In this document: positions 48,142 to 55,764 of the stretch, piece after piece
Layout of the letters: each line of letters opens with the position of its first letter
How positions within the stretch are numbered: position 1 is the stretch's first letter
NCBI RefSeq assembly: GCF_001440415.1
Contig: NZ_LLYA01000169.1
Location: 1 to 60,669, forward strand
Origin: Bradyrhizobium retamae
GTDB taxonomy: Bacteria; Pseudomonadota; Alphaproteobacteria; Rhizobiales; Xanthobacteraceae
Direction of reading: 5' to 3'
DNA length: 60,669 nt
Position numbers and translations under genes: made by a program
Notes under the pieces: model-generated
Told to the model about the DNA's origin: nothing
Database searches by the model: none
Seen by the model: the letters and a program-made list of their open reading frames with translations, nothing else

Positions 48142-49134
48142 CTACTCGATCCGCAGCTTTGCATCGCGTACCACCTTGCCCCACTTATCCATCTGCAGCT
48201 TGATGCGCGCACCGAACTGGTCTGGCGTATTCGCGATCGCCTTGAAGCCGAGCGTCGTGAGGCGTTGCGTCACGTCCGGCTGTGCGACAATCCTGGCGAT
48301 CTCGCGGTGAAGCAGGTCGACGATTTCTTTCGGCGTCCCTGCGGGGGCGACGATCCCGGTGAGTGTGTCGGCCTCCTGATCCTTAATGCCCTGTTCGGCG
48401 AAGGTCGGGACGTCAGGCAGGCCTGCGGCCCGTTCGGTCGAAGCCACACCAAGCGCGCGCAATTGTCCGCTCTGCACCGCCGAGAGGGCAGGCGGCAGCG
48501 CGGTAAAAGCGATCGGCGTGTGCCCCCCGATGGTCGCCTGAATGGCCGGGGCAGCGCCCGTGAACGGGACGTGGACGAGGTCAAGCTTAAAGGCTAATCG
48601 AAACAGCTCGCCACCCAGATGCGGCGTCGATCCGACGCCGGGGCCAGCAAAGCTGTATTTGCCGGGATTGTCCCTGACGAGCTGCACCAGCTCCGGCAAC
48701 GTTTTGGCCGGCACCTGCGGGTTGACCACGACGACATTCGGCGAAACTGCGACCAGCGTCACCGGCGCGAAATCCTTGACCGGATCGTATGGCACCTTGG
48801 CGTAGAGGCTGGGGTTGACGACGAATCCGGTGCTGACCACCATGATGGTGTAGCCGTCCGGCGTCACGCGCGCGACCTGGCCGGCTGCGGTGTTGCCGCC
48901 GGCGCCGCCGATGTTCTCGACAAAGAACTGTTGGCCGAGATGGTCAGTGAGCTTCTGCGCCACGATGCGGGCAATGGCATCGGTCGGTCCGCCCGCTGGG
49001 AAACCGACCACGACGCGCACCGGCTTGCTTGGATAGTTTTGCGCCGAGGACGCCAGGACGCCGGACAGCAACCACGCGGTTGCGCAAAGCCGTGGCCATG
49101 GCGCTCTCCCCAATATGTTTGTTGGGGCCATCAT
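48142..49134 (-). CDS. Tripartite tricarboxylate transporter-type binding protein (TctC/Bug)
   Basis: About 330 residues with an N-terminal hydrophobic export signal, then the family core YPSKPVRVVVGFPAGGPTD, IVAQKLTDHLGQQFFVENIGG, AGGNTAAGQVARVTPDGYT and GTPHLGGELF-like segment. Bug proteins bind small carboxylates; most genomes have many orphan copies, as here with no TctA/TctB nearby. The start is uncertain: 49134 and 49131 are adjacent ATGs. Another ATG at about 49100 with a GGGGAGA site is in a different frame. Confidence 0.82.
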   Translation of the reverse strand: MMAPTNILGRAPWPRLCATAWLLSGVLASSAQNYPSKPVRVVVGFPAGGPTDAIARIVAQKLTDHLGQQFFVENIGGAGGNTAAGQVARVTPDGYTIMVVSTGFVVNPSLYAKVPYDPVKDFAPVTLVAVSPNVVVVNPQVPAKTLPELVQLVRDNPGKYSFAGPGVGSTPHLGGELFRLAFKLDLVHVPFTGAAPAIQATIGGHTPIAFTALPPALSAVQSGQLRALGVASTERAAGLPDVPTFAEQGIKDQEADTLTGIVAPAGTPKEIVDLLHREIARIVAQPDVTQRLTTLGFKAIANTPDQFGARIKLQMDKWGKVVRDAKLRIE

Positions 49135-49184
49135 CGGCGAGGCCGCGACGCCGGACAAGGGGTTATTGCGACGGCCGGCGAGCG

Positions 49185-49820
49185 TTACTTCTTCAGCAGC
49201 GGCTTGAGCCGTTCTTCCAGCTCCTCGAACGACATCGAGCCCTGCAGCCGCACGCCGTTGAGGAAGAAAGTCGGCGTCGAGGTAACCTTCAACTCGCTAT
49301 AAGCGTATTGTTGGTCGGCGGTAAGCTTGTCGAATTGCGCCTGATCTTTCTCGCAGGTCTCGACTTCCTGCTCGCTCATTCCATGCAGTTTACCGACATA
49401 GATCAGCGTATCCTTGGTCTGCGCCATCAGGCGTTCCTGCAATTTGAACAGGGTCTCGACTGCGCTAAGGTATTTTTCGGAATCGCCCTTGCCGGCGCAG
49501 CGCGCCAGTATCGAGGCTGCGGCTGCCTTGATGTCGAGTGGAAATTCGCGGAACACGAAGCGTACCTTGCCGGTGTCGATATACTTCGAACGCAGCATCG
49601 GAAGCACATTCTGGCTGAACGCCGCGCAATGCGGGCAACTCATCGAAGAATATTCAGTGATGGTCACCGGCGCCTTCGCAGACCCAATGGCGATTTCGGG
49701 GAGGGATCCCGGTTTGGCGACATTGGCGGCAATCGCGCTTTGCGCCAACGCGGAGCCCGCGAAGGCGAGCGACGCGAATGCAACGAGCGCGACAACGGCG
49801 ATGGGACGATAGTCGTTCAA
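49185..49820 (-). CDS. DsbA-family periplasmic thiol:disulfide oxidoreductase
   Basis: 211 residues: signal peptide to about residue 26 (SALAQ), thioredoxin fold with active site C62-P-H-C65 (SMSCPHC), an inserted helical domain, and cis-Pro loop TSTPTFFLNG near 180. It catalyses or isomerises disulfide bonds in exported proteins. CPHC is the motif of oxidising DsbA. Divergent from the class III aminotransferase. Confidence 0.9.
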   Translation of the reverse strand: MNDYRPIAVVALVAFASLAFAGSALAQSAIAANVAKPGSLPEIAIGSAKAPVTITEYSSMSCPHCAAFSQNVLPMLRSKYIDTGKVRFVFREFPLDIKAAAASILARCAGKGDSEKYLSAVETLFKLQERLMAQTKDTLIYVGKLHGMSEQEVETCEKDQAQFDKLTADQQYAYSELKVTSTPTFFLNGVRLQGSMSFEELEERLKPLLKK

Positions 49821-50067
49821 CGTGGCTCCGAACCCGAGTTTGGCAAACGATCGTGCGACGGGAGTGCGTCTTTTATTGATTTAGCGAGCCAAAAGCTACC
49901 CGAACAGATTGATTGCGCGCCGGGAACCGTCGCCATTTGCGGCCGCGCCGTGCAAAGGGATGTTGTCGCCTGTCATGACCGATGGTTTGATGCAAGCGTG
50001 ACGCCCGCGCCGTCGATCCTCGCGGTCGGGCCTCATTCTGCTCAGCGAATTACAACAAGAGAACGTC

Positions 50068-51330
50068 ATGACCGAGCACACGGCGCTGTCGAGCGAAACC
50101 CAGACAGCGGATGCCATGTTGCGGGCGCGGGCCAAGCGGGTCGTTCCCGGCGGCATCTGGGGCCACCTGAATGCCGCGCGGCTCCCGGAAGGCTATCCGC
50201 AGTTCTTCGCCTCCGCGGAGGGCTGCCGCGTGCGCGACGTCGACGGGCGCGAATACATCGACTTCATGTGCAGTTGGGGGCCCATCCTGCTTGGCCACCG
50301 GCATCCCGAAGTCCAGGCGGCGGCTGAGGCGCAGGCCGCCAAAGGCGACTGCTTGAACGGCCCGGGCGAGGTCATGGTGGAGCTTGCCGAGGATCTCGTC
50401 GCCATGCTGCCGCATGCCGATTGGGCGATGTTTCAGAAGAACGGCGGCGATGCGACCACATGCTGCGTGACGATCGCCCGTGCCGGCACCGGACGCCGCA
50501 AGGTGCTCGTCGCGCGTGGCAGCTATCACGGCGCGCTGCCATGGTGCTCGCCGAGCGTTGCCGGCGTGACCGCCGAGGATCGCGCGCATCTGGTGCACTT
50601 CGAGTACAATGATGTGCAGAGCCTGCGAGCAGCGGTCGAGGAAGCGGGCAAGGATCTCGCTGCGGTCCTGGTGACGGCTTTCCGCCACGACATGGGGCGC
50701 GATCTCGAACTGCCGACGAAGGAATTCGCGGCAGCCGCGCGTGCGGCATGCGATGCGGCCGACGCCGCTTTGATCATCGACGAAGTGCGGGCCGGCCTGC
50801 GTCTCGATACCAAGGGGAGCTGGGAAGCGTTCGGCGTGCGTCCGGACCTGTGCGCCTGGAGCAAGGCGATCGCCAACGGCTACGCGCTGGCCGCCGTTAC
50901 CGGCAACGACCGCTTCCGCGAAGCCGCCACCAAGGTATTCGTTACCGGGTCGTTCTGGTGCGGCACGGTGGCGATGGCGGCGGCGCGAGCGACGCTGCGG
51001 ATCGCACGCGAGACGGATGTGCCCGGGCATATTCGTGCGATGGGCATGAGGCTGCGCGAGGGATTGGCATCGTTGGCGAACGAGCACGGCATCGAGATCC
51101 GCCAAAGCGGCCCGCCGCAAATGCCGCTGATGCTGTTCGAGGCTGACCCGGAAGTACGCAAGGGTAGGGTGTTCTGTTCGGTCGCGCTCCGCCACGGCGC
51201 GTTCTTTCATCCCCAGCACAACATGTTCCTATCCTCGGCGCATCGCGCATCCGATATCGGCGAGGCGCTGCAGGCGGCCTCGCACGGCTTCAAGGCCGTG
51301 CGAGAATTGGAGGCGAGGTCCAATCGATAG
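50068..51330 (+). CDS. Class III aminotransferase (glutamate-1-semialdehyde mutase-like)
   Basis: 420 residues, PLP fold type I. PLP lysine K266 (AWSKAIANGYALAAV), the DE pair D238-E239 in LIIDEVRAGLRL, and the early segment VVPGGIWGHLNAARLPEGYP, which is GSAM-like. The true hemL enzyme carries further signatures missing here, so this is more likely a catabolic amine/beta-amino acid transaminase. Followed by a palindrome and hairpin. Confidence 0.85.
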   Translation: MTEHTALSSETQTADAMLRARAKRVVPGGIWGHLNAARLPEGYPQFFASAEGCRVRDVDGREYIDFMCSWGPILLGHRHPEVQAAAEAQAAKGDCLNGPGEVMVELAEDLVAMLPHADWAMFQKNGGDATTCCVTIARAGTGRRKVLVARGSYHGALPWCSPSVAGVTAEDRAHLVHFEYNDVQSLRAAVEEAGKDLAAVLVTAFRHDMGRDLELPTKEFAAAARAACDAADAALIIDEVRAGLRLDTKGSWEAFGVRPDLCAWSKAIANGYALAAVTGNDRFREAATKVFVTGSFWCGTVAMAAARATLRIARETDVPGHIRAMGMRLREGLASLANEHGIEIRQSGPPQMPLMLFEADPEVRKGRVFCSVALRHGAFFHPQHNMFLSSAHRASDIGEALQAASHGFKAVRELEARSNR

Positions 51331-51396
51331 ATCGATTGGCGGGCGTCAATAAAAATGCCCCGCAACGCGGCCTTTACGACCGGCGATAGCGGGGCA
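51320..51396 (+). terminator. Palindrome and hairpin after the aminotransferase
   Basis: CCAATCGATAGATCGATTGG (51320-51339) folds on itself and includes the stop codon TAG. A second hairpin pairs TGCCCCGC (51356-51363) with GCGGGGCA (51389-51396). Together they probably end the aminotransferase transcript. The remaining gap to the alcohol dehydrogenase (51397-51634) shows no gene. Confidence 0.5.
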
Positions 51397-51634
51397 GTCT
51401 TAGGAAAAACGGCAAGAGCGCGCGCGAGTAGGTCGTTCCTTCAGCGGGATGTGCCGGCGTGCCTAGCCCGCCATTGTGTTCCATGCGCACAAGAAATGGC
51501 AGAACGCCGTGGCTGGCACTGCGCTACCGACGTAGCCATGTTAGGGAAGGCTTGGGCGGGTTCGATTGACGGGATCAGGCATGACCCGCTCATCGCGGGC
51601 AGACCGCACATGCTTGCGTGAGGATAGCGGACGA

Positions 51635-52618
51635 ATGCACGCCATGGTCCTGCAAACGCCCGGCGCGCCGCTGCGGTTTGAACCGCGCGAGGACCCAGTG
51701 CCCGGGCCCGGCGAAGTGCGTGTCAAGGTTGGCGCCTGCGGCGTATGCCGGACCGACCTGCACGTCGTCGATGGAGAACTGCCTGATATTGCCTACCCGA
51801 TCGTTCCCGGCCACGAGGTGGTCGGTCGGGTGGAAGCGCTTGGCGCCGGCGTGACGTCTCTAAAGATCGGCGAAAGGGTCGGCGTTCCCTGGCTCGGTCA
51901 TACCTGCGGCGACTGTCTCTATTGCCGGAGCGGCCGCGAAAACCTTTGCGACCGCCCGCGCTTCACCGGTTACACGTGCGACGGCGGATTTGCCACGCAT
52001 CTCGTCGCGGACGCGCGCTATTGCTTTCCACTCGGCGAGGCCGATGACGACGTCGCTGTCGCTCCTTTGCTGTGCGCGGGCCTGATCGGCTGGCGCTCGC
52101 TGGTGATGGCGGGCGATGGAGAACATCTCGGCATTTTCGGCTTTGGTGCGGCCGGCCACATCATCGCGCAGGTGGCTCGCAGGCAGGGGCGATCGGTCTA
52201 CGCGTTCACTCGTGCGGGCGACGTCGTGGCGCAGCGCCTTGCACTATCGCTCGGCGCAGCTTGGGCCGGCGGGTCGGAGGAGCAGCCTCCGGTGCCGCTC
52301 GACGCAGCTATCATCTACGCGCCGGTCGGCTCCCTGGTGCCGCTGGCATTGCAAGCAGTGCGCAAAGGCGGGCGCGTGGTCTGCGCCGGCATTCACATGT
52401 CGGACATTCCCTCGTTCCCTTACCGCATGCTCTGGGAGGAGCGGCGGCTGCTTTCGGTTGCCAACCTGACGCGGGGCGACGGGATCGAGTTCTTCAAGGT
52501 CGCGGCGCAAGCTGGCATCAAGACGCACACCAGCGTATTTCCGTTGCAGGAAGCGAATGAAGTCCTCTCGAAGCTGCGCGCCGGGCAGATCACGGGCGCC
52601 GCGGTGCTGCAGCCATGA
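51635..52618 (+). CDS. Zinc-dependent alcohol dehydrogenase
   Basis: 327 residues, medium-chain family. The catalytic zinc site has C38 (CGVCRTD) and the H60-E61 pair; structural zinc cysteines C91, C94, C97 and C105 are all present. The nucleotide site is LGIFGFGAAGHIIAQVARRQ. Similar to the AdhA group acting on small alcohols or aldehydes. Overlaps the next gene by four bases. The start at 51635 was chosen over an in-frame ATG at 51566. Confidence 0.88.
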   Translation: MHAMVLQTPGAPLRFEPREDPVPGPGEVRVKVGACGVCRTDLHVVDGELPDIAYPIVPGHEVVGRVEALGAGVTSLKIGERVGVPWLGHTCGDCLYCRSGRENLCDRPRFTGYTCDGGFATHLVADARYCFPLGEADDDVAVAPLLCAGLIGWRSLVMAGDGEHLGIFGFGAAGHIIAQVARRQGRSVYAFTRAGDVVAQRLALSLGAAWAGGSEEQPPVPLDAAIIYAPVGSLVPLALQAVRKGGRVVCAGIHMSDIPSFPYRMLWEERRLLSVANLTRGDGIEFFKVAAQAGIKTHTSVFPLQEANEVLSKLRAGQITGAAVLQP

Positions 52619-54186
52619 CTATGCGACTACCCCCAGATGCTGCCGCAGCCGACGCTGACAATCAGCAGTACGTGCTCGATTTCCTCGATAGCTCCAGTTT
52701 CGGTGCGGCCGGGGGCGGCAAGCGGATCGATACCCACGCCTCCATGGTTTTTCTCGGAGCTGACCGGGCACTGAAGATCAAGCGTGCCGTGCGCTTGCCG
52801 TTCCTCGATTATTCGACATTGGAGAAGCGCAAGAATGCCTGCGAGGAGGAACTGAAGGTCAACGCCGGCAACGCTCCCGAGCTCTACCGGCGTGTTGTTC
52901 CCATCACGCGCAATTCCGATGGCGCCCTCGAAATCGGCGGCTCGGGCACCGCGGTCGAATGGGCGGTCGAAATGACACGGTTCGATGAAAAGCAGTCGCT
53001 CGACCGTATCGCTGTATCGAAGACGATCGATCCGTCGCTTGCGACGGCCGTGGCCGATGCGGTTCTGCGATCCCACGACAGGGCAGCGCGCCACGACGGC
53101 GAAAGCTGGCTTGCCTCCGTTCTACCCATCATCGACCGCAATACCGCAAAGTTTGAGAACGTACACGGACTTGATTCCGTTGCGATCGGTCAACTCGATG
53201 CCGCCAGCCGCGCCTCTGCAACGACATTGCAGCCGCTGCTCAGACAGCGCGCCGAGCAGGGATTCGTGCGCCGTTGCCATGGCGACCTGCATCTTGCGAA
53301 TATTACGTTGGTCGACGGCCGGCCGCTGCTGTTCGATGCCATCGAATTCGATCCTGTCATTGCCACGACGGACATTCTCTACGATCTCGCGTTTACGCTG
53401 ATGGATCTGATCCACTTCAATCAGGCGGCAGCGGCAAACGCAGTGTTCAATCGCTACGTTACCGCAGCCGCGGATGAAGACTTCGATGGGCTACGCCTGC
53501 TGCCGCTGTTCTTGTCGATGCGGGCAGCGATCCGCGCGCATGTGCTGTTCGTGAAGAGCGAGCATGCCGGAGAGAGCGATGCAGTGTGGCAGGAGGCCAA
53601 ACGCTACTTCGACCTGGCCGGACGCCTCATTGCGCCCGCGCCGCCGTTGCTGGTGGCAATCGGCGGGTTGTCGGGGACGGGAAAATCGGTGCTTGCACGT
53701 GGACTCGCAGGCCTGATCGAGCCGCCACCCGGCGCACTCATCGTGCGCTCGGATGTCATCCGCAAGCGCCTGTTCGGTACCAGCGAAACCACCGCTCTGC
53801 CGGAATCTGCCTATCGATCCGCAACGACGGAGCGAGTATATGGCGCGCTTTCGAGCGCAGCGCTGCGTGTGCTGGCCCAGGGCTGTTCGGTGGTGCTCGA
53901 TGCCGCCTATCTGCAGGAGGCGGAACGGAAGGAAATCGAGAATCTCGCGGCCACGCACAATGCGCGGTTCGTCGGCCTTTTTCTGACGACCGATCTCGCG
54001 ACGCGGCTGGCGCGGATCGAGCAGCGCAGGGATGATGCGTCCGATGCTACACGAAGCGTCGCCCTGAAGCAGGAGACTTTTGCGCTCGGCGCGGTACAAT
54101 GGCATATGATCGATGCCTCTGGGACGCCGGAACAGTCGCTGCGCAACGCCCGGGCGGTCCTGCCTTTGGTGCCGGACGAGCCTTGA
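52615..54186 (+). CDS. Bifunctional phosphotransferase (APH-like)/AAA ATP-binding protein
   Basis: 523 residues in two parts. The N-terminal half is an aminoglycoside-phosphotransferase/kinase fold with catalytic loop H222-GD-L-H (HGDLHLANI) and the metal site DAIEFD. The C-terminal half is a P-loop kinase with Walker A GGLSGTGKS (350-358), resembling gluconate/adenylyl-sulfate kinases. The substrate is unknown. The genomic habit of sitting beside zinc alcohol dehydrogenases and CHAD proteins suggests a stress or low-oxygen role, which is inference. Confidence 0.85.
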   Translation: MTMRLPPDAAAADADNQQYVLDFLDSSSFGAAGGGKRIDTHASMVFLGADRALKIKRAVRLPFLDYSTLEKRKNACEEELKVNAGNAPELYRRVVPITRNSDGALEIGGSGTAVEWAVEMTRFDEKQSLDRIAVSKTIDPSLATAVADAVLRSHDRAARHDGESWLASVLPIIDRNTAKFENVHGLDSVAIGQLDAASRASATTLQPLLRQRAEQGFVRRCHGDLHLANITLVDGRPLLFDAIEFDPVIATTDILYDLAFTLMDLIHFNQAAAANAVFNRYVTAAADEDFDGLRLLPLFLSMRAAIRAHVLFVKSEHAGESDAVWQEAKRYFDLAGRLIAPAPPLLVAIGGLSGTGKSVLARGLAGLIEPPPGALIVRSDVIRKRLFGTSETTALPESAYRSATTERVYGALSSAALRVLAQGCSVVLDAAYLQEAERKEIENLAATHNARFVGLFLTTDLATRLARIEQRRDDASDATRSVALKQETFALGAVQWHMIDASGTPEQSLRNARAVLPLVPDEP

Positions 54187-54188
54187 CG

Positions 54189-55082
54189 ATGCGCGGTCGC
54201 CCAACCAGTACACCCGGCCTGCACAACACCTCTGCGGTGAGTCTCGACTGTGCAACCGCATTCCAGACGATCGCGCTCGACTGCATCGCTTCTATCGAGG
54301 CCCAGCACAGCAGCGCATGCGCCGGCGATGCCGAGGCGGTGCATCAGATTCGCGTCGCGATTACACGGTTGCGCGCCGCTGTGGCGTTCTTCGCGCCGAT
54401 CGTGGTCGATGCGGAATGGCTGCGCGTGAAAAAGGAAATCGCTTGGCTGAATGGTTCGCTCGGCGCCGCACGCGACAGCGACGTCCTCGTCGAATATGCG
54501 CGCCGCAAGCGTTACCGCGGTTGGGCGAAGCACGTCATCAAGCAGGCCGATCAGCGCCAGACGCGGGATCACCGCCGCCTGGTTCGTTGTCTGCGCACCG
54601 TTCGGACGCAGCGCCTGATCTCGGCAATCGCTGACTGGATCAGACAGGGAGGGTGGCTGGCGCGGTGCAAGCGGAATGAGACCGAGGCTCTGCAAGTCTA
54701 TTGCGCTCGCGAACTCAACCGTTGGCACGAACGGTTGATCCGCAAGGGACGCCACCTGAAGGCGCTGGGTGAATCGCGCCGTCACCGGCTGCGGATCAAG
54801 GTCAAACGTTTCCGCTACATGCTGGAAGCGCTCACGGAAACCGTCGCGCTGCAGAGCCGCAGCGAATTGCTTCACCTCCATCGGCCGGCAAAGCGAATGC
54901 AACGCGCATTGGGCGACCTCCGCGATCTCAAGCGTTTCGCCGGCCTTCCCAGCCGATCGCCGCAGGCCAAGAACGGCAAACGGAGTAAGGTGCCCCCGCC
55001 GGGCTATCGCGATCGAAGGGAAGAGCTGCTCGGCGCCGCCATCGCGTCTTATCGTGAGCTGAAACACGCCCGAGCCTGCTGA
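54189..55082 (+). CDS. CHAD domain protein
   Basis: 297 residues. The conserved histidine alpha-helical domain shows EAVHQIRVAITRLRAAV, LGAARDSDVLVEY and the basic HRLRIKVKRFRYMLEAL. CHAD domains bind inorganic polyphosphate through rows of Arg/Lys/His. Two bases after the kinase-like gene, so co-translated. A polyphosphate-related role for the pair is inference. Confidence 0.85.
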   Translation: MRGRPTSTPGLHNTSAVSLDCATAFQTIALDCIASIEAQHSSACAGDAEAVHQIRVAITRLRAAVAFFAPIVVDAEWLRVKKEIAWLNGSLGAARDSDVLVEYARRKRYRGWAKHVIKQADQRQTRDHRRLVRCLRTVRTQRLISAIADWIRQGGWLARCKRNETEALQVYCARELNRWHERLIRKGRHLKALGESRRHRLRIKVKRFRYMLEALTETVALQSRSELLHLHRPAKRMQRALGDLRDLKRFAGLPSRSPQAKNGKRSKVPPPGYRDRREELLGAAIASYRELKHARAC

Positions 55083-55297
55083 CGTCATCGTTCGCAGCGC
55101 TCCCATTGTCGCGCGCAGTTGGTTGCGCTGATCCATGGCGGGCGGGGGGATGCGACCTTTCGTCTCCGTGAGTTCCTTGTCTCACCTCCTAGTCGCGGTA
55201 ACTGCGGTCGCAATAACGCCAGTTTGATGCACCTAACTGTCCGGTCCGAAGCCGGTCAGTATCGCTTTCGGTGGAAGTTCAGAAATCGGAGATTGTC

Positions 55298-55666
55298 ATG
55301 TCAGAGCTGTCTGAACGGGCTGCTTCCGGTTCCTTTCCAGCAGCCGCAAACGCAGAAGCGGAAGCCACCAAGCTAAACCAGGGCGTGCTGGAGTTCATGC
55401 TTGGTGCGCAGAAGATAATGTTCGAGGAACTGGTGTTTCTCAGCGACGAGATGCTGGAGCGAACGCAGACTGAGATGCACTTGTACACTGAGTTCGTCGC
55501 GAAGATGGCTAGCGCGCATTCGGTACGGGACGTCAGGACGATGTGCCAGGAATGCGGCCAACATCAGCTCGACTTCTTCCGCCGCGACTCCGAACGGCTG
55601 TTCAGGCACGCCGAGCGGATGATCGCGGCGACGTCGAACTTGATCAGCGGACGCTCCTCGAGCTGA
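55298..55666 (+). CDS. Phasin-family-like protein
   Basis: 122 residues, all helix, with no signal peptide. The stretch GVLEFMLGAQKIMFEELVFLSDEMLERT and the C-terminal heptad-like region FFRRDSERLFRHAERMIAATSNL suggest the phasin 2 group, which coats polyhydroxyalkanoate granules. Assignment is by pattern and modest. A GGAG site precedes the ATG. The 215-base gap before it shows no gene. Confidence 0.6.
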   Translation: MSELSERAASGSFPAAANAEAEATKLNQGVLEFMLGAQKIMFEELVFLSDEMLERTQTEMHLYTEFVAKMASAHSVRDVRTMCQECGQHQLDFFRRDSERLFRHAERMIAATSNLISGRSSS

Positions 55667-55764
55667 TTGGCCAGTGGCCTGCACCTGAAATCGCCCCTGC
55701 CGACGGCGGTAAGTTACCGTCTTGCCGCTTCGCAAAGGCCGCGACCTGCCGGTATTGGAGAACG

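Noticed and set aside
48997..49102. Alternative start with GGGGAGA site before the TctC/Bug gene (ATG near 49100)
   Set aside because: It is in a different frame and would encode a non-signal-like peptide; the family frame gives a good export signal.
51565..51580. FixK-like box (TTGACGGGATCAGG) before the alcohol dehydrogenase
   Set aside because: Half-sites are spaced by five rather than six bases and the second half-site is imperfect; not enough to call.
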